Of a DNA stretch of 64,000 nt, positions 1 to 8,780 are shown in pieces. The notes below the pieces were generated by a model. That model saw nothing but the letters and a program-made list of their open reading frames with translations. It was not told the origin of the DNA and searched no databases. The stretch's first letter is position 1; every line of letters starts with the position of its first letter. The position numbers were made by a program, and so were the translations under genes. Source of the stretch: Polaromonas sp. (GTDB taxonomy: Bacteria; Pseudomonadota; Gammaproteobacteria; Burkholderiales; Burkholderiaceae_C); NCBI GenBank assembly GCA_030683705.1, contig JAUXPP010000070.1, positions 1-64,000 of the forward strand, given 5' to 3'.

Positions 1-276
<276 letters not shown>

Positions 277-370
277 CCGTCAGGCCCACCCCTGACGCCC
301 CTGCGGTGGGCCCCGGCGCACCCGGGTCTGCTTTAATCAGAAGGTCTAATTCCCCACTCCCACCCCCCCG

Positions 371-402
371 CCCTTCCCTCGCCCCGCTGGGCGAGGGAAG
401 GG
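371..402. terminator. Perfect 14-bp inverted repeat downstream of katG
   Basis: A perfect inverted repeat has arms 371-384 and 389-402 (left arm cccttccctcgccc) and a 4-base loop cgct. It lies about 95 bases after the katG stop. There is no T-tract, so a factor-independent terminator is not certain; it may be a transcript-stabilising hairpin or part of the repeat-rich intergenic block that follows. Confidence 0.5.
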
Positions 403-511
403 CGCCTCATTTGGCCGCGTGCGCTGCGCTCGCGTGCAAACATGACCGTTCGTTGGGATTCCCGTCCTTGAAGCGCTTTGCGCTTCAAGGACTCCGAACG
501 GGGTCCGGTGT

Positions 512-830
512 TTGGATTTTCGTTTTCTTCCCCACCCTTCTGTATGCGCCGAGGAGCGCAGCCGAAAGTGGATCAGGGCGAGCGATTGTCTGAGCCGAAG
601 GCGAGTTCGAGCTCGACCCCGGCTGGACCGAGCACCGCAGGTTGCCCCTGAGCAAAGCGAAGGGGACGCAGACAGCAGGGTCGCCTTTTCTTTGGTGACT
701 TTCTTTTGGCGAAGCAAAAGAAAGTTACTTGCCGCCGGGCAACCCCCGGCCAACAGGCGTGGGCACGCATCAAGGCACGAGGAAACAAAGGGATGGCTCC
801 CGGATCCAGTCCGGGATGACCCTCCAGCAG
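512..830. repeat. Non-coding dispersed repeat block between katG and uppP
   Basis: The 556 bases between katG and uppP hold no convincing gene. From about 512 the sequence resembles dispersed intergenic repeats I recognise from Comamonadaceae and Xanthomonadaceae genomes. It contains the palindromic gcgagttcgagctcga stretch, a 'gggtcgccttttctttggtgac' type block, and a hairpin with arms ctttcttttg (699-708) and caaaagaaag (715-724). It ends in a 'ggatccagtccgggatgac' type tail. Open frames crossing it in several frames are arginine-rich and look spurious. The repeat assignment rests on memory of similar sequences, since only one copy is in this window. Confidence 0.6.
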
Positions 831-832
831 AG

Positions 833-1666
833 TCACCCCGCCCAGCGCACCCACCCCATCTGCGCCGTGACCAGCACCACGATACCGAACACGATGCGGT
901 ACCAGGCAAAGGGCACGAAGCTGTGGGTGGCGATGTAACGCAGCAGCCAGCGTATGCACAGCCAGGCGCTGATGAATGAAAACAGCAGGCCGACGCCGAA
1001 CATCGGCAGGTCCGCCACTGACAGCAGCGCGCGGTCCTTGTACAGGCTGTAGACCCCCGCGCCTATCAGCGTCGGGATCGCCAGGTAAAACGAAAAATCG
1101 GTGGCCGCCTTGCGCGACAGGCCCAGCAACATGCCGCCGATGATGGTCGCGCCGCTGCGGCTGGTGCCGGGAATCATGGCCAGGCATTGCACCAGGCCGA
1201 CCTTGATCGCGTCTTTCAGGGTCATGGCCTCGACCTCCTGGACACGCGCCATGGCCGGGTTGGCCTGCTGGCGCCGCTCGGCCCACAGGATGATGAAGCC
1301 GCCGATGATGAAAGTGGTCGCCACCACCACCGGCGTGAACAGGTTGGCCTTGATGGCCTTGCCGAACAGCAGGCCCAGCAGCACCGCCGGTACAAAAGCC
1401 ACGAACACGTTGAGCGCAAACTGCTGCGCCTGCTTTTCGGTGGGCAGCGCCACCAGCGTATCGCGGATCTTCTGCCAGTACACCAGGATCACGGCAAAAA
1501 TGGCGCCGGTCTGGATGGCGATGTCGAAGACCTTGGCCTTGGCGTCGTCAAAACCGAGCAGCGCCCCGGCGAGGATCAGGTGGCCGGTGGAGGAAATCGG
1601 CAAAAACTCGGTCAGCCCCTCGACGATGCCCATGATGGCCGCCTTGATCAGCAATGTGATGTCCAC
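833..1666 (-). CDS. uppP: Undecaprenyl-diphosphatase UppP (BacA)
   Basis: This integral membrane enzyme dephosphorylates undecaprenyl diphosphate so that the lipid carrier can be reused for peptidoglycan and other envelope polymers; overexpression gives bacitracin resistance. The protein of 277 residues shows both family signatures: [14 protein letters not shown] at residues 16-29 and [10 protein letters not shown] near residue 170, plus about eight hydrophobic segments. I chose the GTG start at 1666 because GGAG sits 6 bases upstream and the length matches the usual 265-280 residues; an open frame continues upstream to 1780 but adds a non-conserved arginine-rich tail. It stands alone, convergent with katG. 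Confidence 0.93.
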   Translation of the reverse strand: MDITLLIKAAIMGIVEGLTEFLPISSTGHLILAGALLGFDDAKAKVFDIAIQTGAIFAVILVYWQKIRDTLVALPTEKQAQQFALNVFVAFVPAVLLGLLFGKAIKANLFTPVVVATTFIIGGFIILWAERRQQANPAMARVQEVEAMTLKDAIKVGLVQCLAMIPGTSRSGATIIGGMLLGLSRKAATDFSFYLAIPTLIGAGVYSLYKDRALLSVADLPMFGVGLLFSFISAWLCIRWLLRYIATHSFVPFAWYRIVFGIVVLVTAQMGWVRWAG

Positions 1667-1854
1667 GCACGCTCCAGAAAGATAAGCGCTGATTATCGCC
1701 GCGGGCTCACGACGTCCTGCGCTTCGCCGCTCACGCCCCCGCCCTGCATTTCGCGCCGCGCCGCCGGCATTTCGTCGCAAGCCGCTGGCGCCGGTTGGCC
1801 AGGCTGGGCAAAGTCCGTCCCACAGACAAACCCGCCTTAACCCAGGAGATCACC

Positions 1855-2424
1855 ATGTTTATCCAGCTTGTCGCGCAGCACCCCGAGGCGCTGGGCGCCA
1901 TCCTCACCAGGACCCCGCCGTGGGTCGGCGGCCTGTTCGCCGTCCTGCTGGCGCTGGGCCTGAGCCAGACGCGCGATCGCCAGGTCAGCCAGTTGCGCAT
2001 GGCCGTCATGCCGCTAGCCATGACCGGCCTGTCACTGTGGGGCACCGTGTCCGCCTTCGGCAAGTCACCGCTGTTCGGCTACGTCGTGCTGGTCTGGCTT
2101 GCCGGCGCGCTGCTGCTGGGCGGCCTGGTCGCCATGACGTCGGCGCCTGCCGGCACACGTCATGACGCGGCCAGCCGCAGCTTCCGGGTCCCGGGCAGCT
2201 GGCTGCCGCTGGCGCTGATCCTCGGCATCTTCCTGACCAAATACATCGTCGGCGTGGATCTGGCCATGCAGCCCGGCCTGGCCCACGACAGCCAGTACCC
2301 CCTGGTGGTAGGCGCGCTCTACGGCATCTTCAGCGGCGCCTTCGCCGGACGCGCCGCCCGTCTCTGGCGCCTGGCCCTGCAGCCCGCAGCCGCCCCGTCT
2401 TCGTCCCCGCTCCTCCCCACCTGA
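1855..2424 (+). CDS. Predicted multi-pass inner-membrane protein (DUF6622-like)
   Basis: The protein has 189 residues with about five hydrophobic segments, for example residues 20-39, 48-64, 77-96 and 118-134, and no recognisable catalytic motif. The start ATG is preceded by caggagatcacc, a good ribosome-binding site. The N-terminal pattern (membrane entry after QHPEALGAILTRTPPWVGGLF) resembles proteins grouped as DUF6622, but I assign that only tentatively. It lies 11 bases upstream of a 2TM-domain gene, and a run of plus-strand genes follows to 7994, so these may be co-transcribed. The function is unknown. Confidence 0.7.
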   Translation: MFIQLVAQHPEALGAILTRTPPWVGGLFAVLLALGLSQTRDRQVSQLRMAVMPLAMTGLSLWGTVSAFGKSPLFGYVVLVWLAGALLLGGLVAMTSAPAGTRHDAASRSFRVPGSWLPLALILGIFLTKYIVGVDLAMQPGLAHDSQYPLVVGALYGIFSGAFAGRAARLWRLALQPAAAPSSSPLLPT

Positions 2425-2435
2425 AAGGAATCGCC

Positions 2436-2741
2436 ATGACCACCCCCCACACAAGCACGGCCCTGCCCGACACCCGCCTGGAACAACTGGCGCGCAAACG
2501 CGCCGGCGCCAAGCTGGGCTGGTACATCCACGCCACGGTCTACCTGCTGGTCAACCTGTTGCTGCTCGCCTTGTCGCTGTCCAGCGGGCGCCACTGGGCC
2601 GTCTTTCCGCTGTTGGGCTGGGGCCTCGGCCTGGCGGTCCACGGTGCCGTGGTGTTTCTGCTCACCGGTGGCGCCGGCCTGCACGAACGCCTGGTGCAGC
2701 AGGAGCGCGAACGCCTCACGCTGCAGCGCGACCCCTGGTGA
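2436..2741 (+). CDS. 2TM-domain membrane protein, copy 1
   Basis: This is a 101-residue protein with two transmembrane helices (about residues 34-52 and 61-79) flanked by a basic N-terminal motif LARKRAGAKLGWYIH and a charged C-terminal tail VQQERERL. The arrangement fits the 2TM domain (PF13239), which is found alone or fused to histidine kinases and LytTR regulators. A paralog with the same flanking motifs lies at 5784-6089, directly before a LytS-type kinase gene. The ATG follows a gaaaggaatcgcc ribosome-binding site. A membrane-anchoring or sensory accessory role is possible but is not shown by the sequence. Confidence 0.8.
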   Translation: MTTPHTSTALPDTRLEQLARKRAGAKLGWYIHATVYLLVNLLLLALSLSSGRHWAVFPLLGWGLGLAVHGAVVFLLTGGAGLHERLVQQERERLTLQRDPW

Positions 2742-2791
2742 ATTTTTCAATCCCTTCATCCGTTTCAACCCACTGTTCCAGCGAGGTTTCC

Positions 2792-3220
2792 ATGTCCACC
2801 CGAACCCTGTTTCCCCTCCTGTCCGCCTTGCCCGTCCTGCTGGCAGCGGCCAGCGTCCATGCGGGCGACCTCAGCATCGAAGTCAACATTCCCGGCCAGC
2901 GGCAAGGCGCCGTGCGCGCCGCGGTATTCGACAAGGCCGAGGGCTTCCCACGCGGCACGCCGCTGCGCACGGCCGTGGCCCAGGCGGTCGAGGGCAAGGC
3001 CTCGTTGCAGTTCGCCGGCCTGCCTGCCGGCGACTACGCGCTGACCGCCTACCTCGACGAAAACAGCAACAACCAGCTGGACAGCAACCTCTTCGGTTTG
3101 CCGACCGAGCCCTACGGCTTCAGCCGCAATGCGCGCGGCATGGCCGGCCCGCCGCCGTTTGCAGACGCCGCCTTTCGGGTGGAGGGCGGCGCATCGCAAC
3201 ACAGCTTCGACCTGAAATAA
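2792..3220 (+). CDS. Exported DUF2141 family protein
   Basis: The 142-residue product begins with a clear signal peptide (MSTRTLFPLLSALPVLLAAA, cleavage near VHA-GD at residue 24). A single beta-rich domain follows, with the DUF2141 pattern: GAVRAAVFD, the GLPAGDYAL turn and the acidic YLDENSNNQLD stretch, which looks like a calcium-type acidic loop. I chose the internal ATG at 2792 because a gcgagg ribosome-binding site precedes it and the signal peptide then sits at the N terminus; the frame is open back to 2738. It is 12 bases upstream of the carotenoid oxygenase gene. DUF2141 proteins often sit beside carotenoid genes; the molecular function is not known. Confidence 0.82.
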   Translation: MSTRTLFPLLSALPVLLAAASVHAGDLSIEVNIPGQRQGAVRAAVFDKAEGFPRGTPLRTAVAQAVEGKASLQFAGLPAGDYALTAYLDENSNNQLDSNLFGLPTEPYGFSRNARGMAGPPPFADAAFRVEGGASQHSFDLK

Positions 3221-3232
3221 GCGGAGCCCGCC

Positions 3233-4720
3233 ATGAACTTCAGCATCAACCGCCGCGCCGCGTTGGCCGCCCTGGGCACCGCTGCCGCCGGAGCCGCCGG
3301 CTGGGGCCGTGCGGCCACGCCACAGGACGCCTGGCGCAGCAGCTACGCCCCGCACAACGGGCCCCTGAAAGCACCGCTGGACAGCGGGCCCTTGCGCATA
3401 GCAGGCCGCTGGCCGGCTGCGCTGACCGGCACGCTGTACCGTGTGGGCCCGGCGCGGCGCGAACTCGGCGGCGTGTCCATGAACCACTGGTTCGACGGTG
3501 ACGGCATGTTGCAGGCCTTCCGCTTTGAAGGCGGCCGGGTATCGCACCGCGGCGTACTGCTGGCCACGCCCAAGCTGCAGGCCGAGGAGGCGGCAGGCCG
3601 GCTGTTGTACCCGGGCTTTGCACAAGCGCTGCCCGACGCGCGGCCCATGCTGGGGCCGGACAGCGTCAACCCGGCCAACATCAACCTGCTGTCGCTGCCG
3701 GCCAGCCGCGAATTGTTCGCCTTGTGGGAAGCCGGTTCGGCGCTGGCGGTAGACCCCGACAGCCTGCAGGCCAAAGGCTTCAAGGTGTGGTCGCCCGATA
3801 CCCAGGGTGCGCCCTTCTCGGCGCACCCGCGGGTGGCGCCCGACGGGACGGTGTGGAACTTCGGCTACATGCCCGGCACCGGCAGCCTGTTGCTGTACGA
3901 GATCAGCCCGGCCGGCACATTGCGGCGCCGGCATGTGCTGGCCGCGCCGCAAGCCGACATGGTGCATGACTTTGCCATCACCGAACGCCACCTGGTGTTC
4001 CTGCTGATGCCGCTGCTGTTTTCCGCAGCGTCCGGCACGGGCGACCGGCTCTCGCACTACCGCTGGGAAGAAAAATCGCCGCTGGTGGTGCTGCTGGTGG
4101 ACAAGGCCGACTTCAAGGTGCAGCGCTTCGAGCTGCCGGCCACCGGCGTCTTTCACCTGGCCAATGCCTGGGAACAGGGCGGCACGGTGCAGATTCGTTT
4201 TGTGGCCCAGCCCGACATCCTGGGCGCGATGCGGAAGATGCAGGTGGACCAGCCGCGGCAGGCCGGCTACGCGCACCAGCCGCGCTGGACGCAGATCACG
4301 CTGAACCCGGCCACCGGCCAGGCGCAGATGCAGGCGCTGGACGCCAGCGGTGTGGAGTTCCCGCGCATCCACCCGGCGCGCAACGGCCTGCCCACACGCT
4401 TCACCACCCTGGCAGCACGCAGCCGCGGCATGGACGCGCGGGTGGAAGGGTTCGACAGCGTCGCCACGCTGCACGGCGACCGGCAGCAGCGCCACGTTTA
4501 TGGCGCGGGCTGGATTGCGGAGGAGCATGTCTACGTGCCGGCCTCGCGCACCGCGCCCGAAGGCCAGGGCTGGGTGCTGGGCACGGCCTACCATTGGCCC
4601 AGCGAGCGCAGCGCGCTGTCGGTGTTCGATGCCGCTGCGGTCAACGCCGGCCCGGTCGCCCGTGTCACGCTGCCCTACGGCCTGCCACTGGGCCTGCACG
4701 GGCAGTTTGTCGCCGCCTGA
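3233..4720 (+). CDS. Carotenoid oxygenase (RPE65/lignostilbene dioxygenase family), exported
   Basis: This 495-residue protein belongs to the non-heme iron family that cleaves carotenoids, apocarotenoids or stilbenes at a double bond. The beta-propeller iron ligands are recognisable as four histidines in FSAHPRV, MVHDFAIT, VFHLANAWE and the C-terminal LHGQF, and the family block MNHWFDGDGM is intact. The N terminus MNFSINRRAALAALGTAAAG has twin arginines followed by a hydrophobic core, which suggests Tat export. No carotenoid biosynthesis gene is in the window, so the substrate cannot be inferred. It sits between the DUF2141 gene and an exported hydrolase, all on the same strand with short gaps. 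Confidence 0.9.
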   Translation: MNFSINRRAALAALGTAAAGAAGWGRAATPQDAWRSSYAPHNGPLKAPLDSGPLRIAGRWPAALTGTLYRVGPARRELGGVSMNHWFDGDGMLQAFRFEGGRVSHRGVLLATPKLQAEEAAGRLLYPGFAQALPDARPMLGPDSVNPANINLLSLPASRELFALWEAGSALAVDPDSLQAKGFKVWSPDTQGAPFSAHPRVAPDGTVWNFGYMPGTGSLLLYEISPAGTLRRRHVLAAPQADMVHDFAITERHLVFLLMPLLFSAASGTGDRLSHYRWEEKSPLVVLLVDKADFKVQRFELPATGVFHLANAWEQGGTVQIRFVAQPDILGAMRKMQVDQPRQAGYAHQPRWTQITLNPATGQAQMQALDASGVEFPRIHPARNGLPTRFTTLAARSRGMDARVEGFDSVATLHGDRQQRHVYGAGWIAEEHVYVPASRTAPEGQGWVLGTAYHWPSERSALSVFDAAAVNAGPVARVTLPYGLPLGLHGQFVAA

Positions 4721-4744
4721 TCATCGTTTGCCAGGGAGATTGCC

Positions 4745-5782
4745 ATGTCCATCAAGCACTTGCGTATCACCACCGCCGGCCTGTGCCTGGCGCTGGCCGG
4801 CCTGGCCCAGGCCGGCATGGGCTTCACCGAACTCGCCGGCCCGCAGGACGACGGCCCGGTCACGGTCTTTTACCCCAGCGCAGGCGACGGCCAGCGCGTC
4901 CAGATGGGCACGTATTCCCTTCAGCTCGACCGCCACGGCCCGCCGGTGCGCGGCAACGGCCGGCTGATTGTCATGTCGCACGGCTCCGGCGGTTCACCCT
5001 GGACCTACACCGACCTGGCACGCAGCCTGGTCGACGACGGCTTTGTGGTCGCGCTGCCGCGGCACCGCGGCGACAACTACACCGACCCGTCCAGCCCCGG
5101 GCCCGACAGCTGGCGGCAGCGGCCGGCCGAGGTCTCGCGCGCCATCGACGCGGTGGCGCGCGACCCGCGTTTTGCGCCGCTGCTGGCGCTGGACAAGGTC
5201 GGCATGTACGGCATGTCGGCCGGCGGCCATACGGCCCTGAGCCTGGCCGGCGGGCGCTGGTCGCCGGCGCAGCTCGCCCGGCATTGCGAAGCGCACATCG
5301 CCGAGGACTTCCATACCTGCGTCGGACTCACCACCCGGCTGACGGGCGGCATGTTCGACGGCCTGAAAAAAACCGTCTCGCTTTTCGTGATCCGCCAGAA
5401 ATTCAGCGATAGCACCTGGCAGGTTCATGCCGAACCACGGATACGCGCCGTGGTTGCCGCCGTACCGCTGGCCGCGGACTTCGACATGGCTTCGCTGGCG
5501 GCGCCCCGTGTGCCACTCGGCCTGGTGACCGCGCAGCAAGACCAATGGCTGATACCCCAGTTTCACAGCGCGCAGGTGCTGCAAGCCTGCAAGACCTGCG
5601 AACTGCTGGCCGACCTGCCAACCGGTGGCCATGGCGCTGTGCTGTCGCCCCCGCCGCCGCTTGAGAACCTGTCGCCCATCGCCAGAGACCTGTTGCTCGG
5701 GCCGCCCGGTTTTGATCGAGGCGAGTTGCCCGCGGTCTACCGCAAGATCACCGCCTTCATGCGCAGGCACCTGCTCCCCTAG
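4745..5782 (+). CDS. Exported alpha/beta hydrolase (dienelactone hydrolase/PAF-acetylhydrolase-like)
   Basis: The 345-residue protein has a signal peptide (MSIKHLRITTAGLCLALAG, cleavage after AQA) and an alpha/beta-hydrolase fold. The nucleophile elbow is GMYGMSAGGH, the oxyanion-side motif is VMSHGSGGS, and a late GGHGAV supplies the likely catalytic histidine. These residues place it in the predicted dienelactone hydrolase group related to bacterial PAF-acetylhydrolase-like lipases. A ribosome-binding site (gggagattgcc) precedes the ATG. It is 24 bases after the carotenoid oxygenase gene and one base before the next 2TM gene. The substrate is unknown; a lipid or ester in the periplasm is likely. 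Confidence 0.82.
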   Translation: MSIKHLRITTAGLCLALAGLAQAGMGFTELAGPQDDGPVTVFYPSAGDGQRVQMGTYSLQLDRHGPPVRGNGRLIVMSHGSGGSPWTYTDLARSLVDDGFVVALPRHRGDNYTDPSSPGPDSWRQRPAEVSRAIDAVARDPRFAPLLALDKVGMYGMSAGGHTALSLAGGRWSPAQLARHCEAHIAEDFHTCVGLTTRLTGGMFDGLKKTVSLFVIRQKFSDSTWQVHAEPRIRAVVAAVPLAADFDMASLAAPRVPLGLVTAQQDQWLIPQFHSAQVLQACKTCELLADLPTGGHGAVLSPPPPLENLSPIARDLLLGPPGFDRGELPAVYRKITAFMRRHLLP

Positions 5783-5783
5783 A

Positions 5784-6089
5784 ATGAGCCGCATGATCCC
5801 GCCCCGCAGCCCGGAAGCCCTCGAACGCCTGGCGCATAAACGCGCCGCTGCCAAGCTCGGCTGGTATGTGCACGCGTTTGTTTTCGTGATCATCAACCTG
5901 GTGATTCTTGCGCTGTCGCGTCACGGTTTCGGCCAGCGGCCCTGGTCGGTGTTCCCGTTTTTCGGCTGGGGTGTCGGCCTGACCTTGCACGGCGTGGCGG
6001 TGTTTGTGCTGGGCAACGGCAACGGCCTGCGCGAACATCTGGTGCAAAAGGAACGCGAGCGTCTGCAGCGCGGGCACGATGCGCCCTGA
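5784..6089 (+). CDS. 2TM-domain membrane protein, copy 2, upstream of LytS-type kinase
   Basis: This 101-residue paralog of the gene at 2436-2741 shares LAHKRAAAKLGWYVHAFVF, the WSVFPFFGWGVGL linker between the helices, and the tail LVQKERERL. It begins one base after the stop of the hydrolase gene and overlaps the start of the sensor kinase gene by 11 bases, which implies translational coupling. An ATG at 5793 is an alternative start. 2TM domains are often attached to LytS-type kinases or LytTR regulators, so as a separate small gene it may be a membrane partner of the following two-component system. This functional link is an inference from context. Confidence 0.82.
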   Translation: MSRMIPPRSPEALERLAHKRAAAKLGWYVHAFVFVIINLVILALSRHGFGQRPWSVFPFFGWGVGLTLHGVAVFVLGNGNGLREHLVQKERERLQRGHDAP

Positions 6090-7167
6090 ACCCGGCCCTA
6101 TCTCCGCAGCCCCGCCGGCTGTGAGGACCATCGACTGGCTGGCGAAGTTCAGGCACATGCTGCAGGTGATGGCGTTTGCCCTGGCGATCGCCACCCTGCA
6201 GTACGCCTTCGTGCCGGACAAGCCGTATGGCCCGCCGCTGGTGTATTCGCTGCTGATCGCCACCATCACCTGGGCCGTCATCGACCTGGGCCGCGAACTG
6301 TTTCCTTCCAGCGCCGAGACCGGCTGGCCCCAGGGCTGGTCCGCCCTGGCGCTGGTGCTGGGCGCGATTGTGCTGGGTTACGTGGGCGGCACCGGCATCG
6401 CCGATACCTTGTGCCAGTACTACGGCTGGTACCCGCCGGGCGCCGGCCACCAGGACCCGTCCCAGCTCCGCAGCTCCATCCTGATCACCGCGATCGCCGG
6501 CATCGTCGGCAGCTTCTACTTCTACGCGGTCAACAAAAGCGCCTATCTGCAGCGCAAGATGACCGAGGCGCGCCAGCACGCCAGCGAGGCGCGGCTCAAG
6601 CTGCTGGAAACCCAGCTCGAGCCGCACATGCTGTTCAACACCCTGGCCAACCTGCGCGCCCTCATCGGCAGCGACCCGCAACGCGCCCAGGTGATGCTGG
6701 ACCACATGATCGCCTACCTGCGCGCCACGCTGGGCGCCTCGCTGCAGGCCACCCACACCCTGCAGGCCGAGTTCGACCGGGTGCGCGACTACCTCGAGCT
6801 GATGGCGATCCGCATGGGCCCGCGCCTGAGCTACGCGCTGGACCTGCCCGAAGCGCTGGCGCAGCACCCGGTGCCCACGCTGCTGCTGCAGCCGCTGGTT
6901 GAAAACAGCATCAAGCACGGTCTGGAACCCAAGGTCGCCGGCGGCCACATCACCGTCAGCGCGCGCCGCGAGGGCCGGCACATCGTGCTGGACGTCATCG
7001 ACACCGGCGTCGGCCTGTCGGGAGCGGAAAGCCAACGCACCGGCTTCGGCATGGCGCAGGTGCGCGAGCGCCTGACCAGCAGCCACGGCGCCGAGAGCGC
7101 TATCGAATTGGTAGCTGTTCACGCAGGTGGAACAAGGGCTACAACCCGATTTCCCTATCAGGCATGA
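6079..7167 (+). CDS. LytS/YehU-type membrane sensor histidine kinase
   Basis: The 362-residue kinase has four predicted membrane helices (about residues 29-46, 55-70, 89-108, 133-151) and a short coiled linker. The His_kinase domain of the LytS family has its phospho-acceptor H183 in QLEPHMLFNTL. The ATPase N-box is LVENSIKHG (N276) and the G-boxes are DTGVGL and GFGMAQVRERL. Near the C terminus, residues 341-351 (AIELVAVHAGG) are encoded by a copy of the dispersed GCTAT repeat at 7099-7130. The stop overlaps the regulator start by 4 bases (ATGA), so the two genes form an AlgZ/AlgR or LytS/LytR-like pair. The signal is unknown. Confidence 0.9.
   Translation: MRPEPGPISAAPPAVRTIDWLAKFRHMLQVMAFALAIATLQYAFVPDKPYGPPLVYSLLIATITWAVIDLGRELFPSSAETGWPQGWSALALVLGAIVLGYVGGTGIADTLCQYYGWYPPGAGHQDPSQLRSSILITAIAGIVGSFYFYAVNKSAYLQRKMTEARQHASEARLKLLETQLEPHMLFNTLANLRALIGSDPQRAQVMLDHMIAYLRATLGASLQATHTLQAEFDRVRDYLELMAIRMGPRLSYALDLPEALAQHPVPTLLLQPLVENSIKHGLEPKVAGGHITVSARREGRHIVLDVIDTGVGLSGAESQRTGFGMAQVRERLTSSHGAESAIELVAVHAGGTRATTRFPYQA
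7099..7130 (+). repeat. Dispersed GCTAT/TAGCTG repeat inside the kinase gene
   Basis: This copy of the family begins gctatcgaattggtagctg and continues into ttcacgcaggtgg. It is read in frame as AIELVAVHAGG, almost the same peptide as the copy at 33676. It lies in the last 22 codons of the sensor kinase, after the ATPase core. Confidence 0.8.
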
Positions 7168-7994
7168 GCAGCCGCCAGCCCGCCACCGCCCTGATCGCCG
7201 AAGACGAGCCGCTGCTGGCTGAAGCGTTGCAGGCCGAGCTGGCGCAGGCCTGGCCGGCGCTGCGGGTGCTGGCGACCGTCGGCGACGGCGCTTCCGCGGT
7301 GGCGCAGGCGCTGGCGCTGCAGCCCGAGGTGTTGTTCTTCGACATCCGCATGCCCGGCTTGGGCGGGCTGGAGGCGGCGGCCGAGCTGGCCGACGCGTGG
7401 CCCGCGGACAAGGCCTTTCCCGCCCTGGTGTTTGTCACCGCCTACGACCAGTACGCGGTGCAGGCCTTCGAAGCCCAGGCGGTCGACTACCTGCTCAAGC
7501 CGGTGCAGCCGGCGCGGCTCGAAAAAACAGTCGCAAAAGTGCAGCTGGCCCTTGCCGGACGTGCGCAGGCAGCTATCAGTTCAGGAGCAGACATCAGCCC
7601 CGGCCTGGACCAGGCGCTGGGCCAGTTGCGGCAGCTGCTGGCCGCCGGGCAGGCGCCGGCGGGTGCCGCCCCGCTCAAGGTGATCCAGGCCAGCGTGGGC
7701 AGCAGCATCCGCATGGTGCCGGTGGCCGAGGTGTTGTATTTCGAGGCGGCCGACAAATACATCCGCGTGCTGACCGCCAGCCACGAGTATTTGATCCGCA
7801 CGCCGCTCAAGGAACTGCTGCCCCAGCTCGACGCGCAGGTCTTCTGGCAGATTCACCGCGGCACCGTGGTGCAGGCCGAGGCCATCGACAGCGTGCACCG
7901 CGACGAGAGCGGCAAGCTGTCGCTGAGCCTGCGCGGCCGGCCGGAAAAACTCGCCGTCAGCCGGCTGTACGCCCAGCAGTTCCGGGCGATGTAA
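7164..7994 (+). CDS. LytTR-family response regulator
   Basis: This is the 276-residue partner of the preceding kinase. Residues 8-130 form a receiver domain with acidic pocket EDE (13-15), phosphorylation site D60 in FFDIRMPGLGG, and KP after the conserved DYLLKPV. Residues about 170-272 form a LytTR DNA-binding domain, with the features VAEVLYFEAADKYIRVLT and FWQIHRGTVVQ. The linker between the two domains, around residues 133-143, is encoded by a copy of the dispersed repeat (7563-7590). The start overlaps the kinase stop (ATGA). LytTR regulators bind direct repeats in promoters; the targets cannot be deduced here. Confidence 0.92.
   Translation: MSSRQPATALIAEDEPLLAEALQAELAQAWPALRVLATVGDGASAVAQALALQPEVLFFDIRMPGLGGLEAAAELADAWPADKAFPALVFVTAYDQYAVQAFEAQAVDYLLKPVQPARLEKTVAKVQLALAGRAQAAISSGADISPGLDQALGQLRQLLAAGQAPAGAAPLKVIQASVGSSIRMVPVAEVLYFEAADKYIRVLTASHEYLIRTPLKELLPQLDAQVFWQIHRGTVVQAEAIDSVHRDESGKLSLSLRGRPEKLAVSRLYAQQFRAM
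7563..7590 (-). repeat. Dispersed GCTAT repeat (reverse orientation) in the LytTR regulator linker
   Basis: The stretch gcgcaggcagctatcagt plus the following bases matches the reverse complement of the family (ATAGCTGCCTGCGC). Translated on the plus strand it gives RAQAAISSGAD, matching the RAQAAINT peptide from the copy in waaA. It occupies the interdomain linker. Confidence 0.75.
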
Positions 7995-8012
7995 TCTTTT
8001 CTTCCTGACACC

Positions 8013-8624
8013 ATGACCGACGCCGCCAGCCCCGCCGCCATCCTCGACTTCTGGCTGGGCGAGGGCTTCGCCTCGGGCTGGCCCAGCCGCGATATGGGAA
8101 AACAGTGGTTCGGCGGCGGTGCCGAACTGGACCGGCAGATCGCCGACCGCTTCGGCGCGCGGGTGGCCGAGGCGCTGGCCGGCGGCCTGGCCGGGTGGGA
8201 GGCCGACCCGCTGGAGCGGCTGGCGCTGGTCATCCTGCTGGACCAGTTTCCGCGCAACATCCACCGCGGCAAGGCCCAGGCTTTTGCCGGCGATACCCGG
8301 GCCCAGCAACTGGTGCGGGACGCGCTGGCACAGGGCATGGACGGCAAGCTGCCCTGGGTCGGCCGGGTGTTTCTTTACATGCCGCTGATGCACGCGGAAG
8401 ACCTGGCGCTGCAGGAAGAAGGCGTGCGGCGCTTCCGCCAGCTGGCCGCCGAAGCCCCTGAAGAATTGCGCGCGACCTTGACCAGCAGCCTGCGTTTTGC
8501 CGAACAGCACCGTGACATCATCGCCCGCTTCGGGCGCTTTCCCTACCGCAACCATGTGCTGGACCGCAGCGGCACGGCGCTGGAACTCGACTTCCTGAGC
8601 ACCGGCCCGCGCTTCGGGCAGTAG
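8013..8624 (+). CDS. DUF924 family protein
   Basis: This 203-residue alpha-helical protein carries the characteristic DUF924 blocks: ILDFWLGEG at the N terminus, KQWFGGGAELDRQIADRFG, LALVILLDQFPRNIHRG, FLYMPLMHAED and the C-terminal RFGRFPYRNHVLDR. DUF924 proteins adopt a TPR-like helical fold and are widespread in proteobacteria and eukaryotes without an established reaction. It starts 18 bases after the LytTR regulator gene and could be in the same transcript. No signal peptide or membrane segment is seen, so it should be cytoplasmic. Confidence 0.88.
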   Translation: MTDAASPAAILDFWLGEGFASGWPSRDMGKQWFGGGAELDRQIADRFGARVAEALAGGLAGWEADPLERLALVILLDQFPRNIHRGKAQAFAGDTRAQQLVRDALAQGMDGKLPWVGRVFLYMPLMHAEDLALQEEGVRRFRQLAAEAPEELRATLTSSLRFAEQHRDIIARFGRFPYRNHVLDRSGTALELDFLSTGPRFGQ

Positions 8625-8780
8625 GCGCCAGAAGGCGCCGGGCAAGGCCGGCAAGGGGCAGCCGGCGGCACGCCGGCACGAAGCGCTGTTGCCTTGCAGC
8701 GCGCCGGTCAGGCGTCCTACACACGCTTACATCGTTCCCGGCTCTACTGGCATCTGGCAAAAACAAACCGGGGAAAAGCA

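Noticed and set aside
346-1286. Long minus-strand open frames crossing the katG-uppP gap and overlapping uppP
   Set aside because: Their translations are Arg/Gly/Ala-rich shadows of uppP and of the repeat block; uppP itself has complete motifs in another frame.
2765-4699. 644-codon minus-strand open frame antisense to the carotenoid oxygenase and DUF2141 genes
   Set aside because: The composition (Gln, His, Arg, Val repeats) is typical of a GC-rich shadow frame, whereas the plus-strand genes show complete family motifs.
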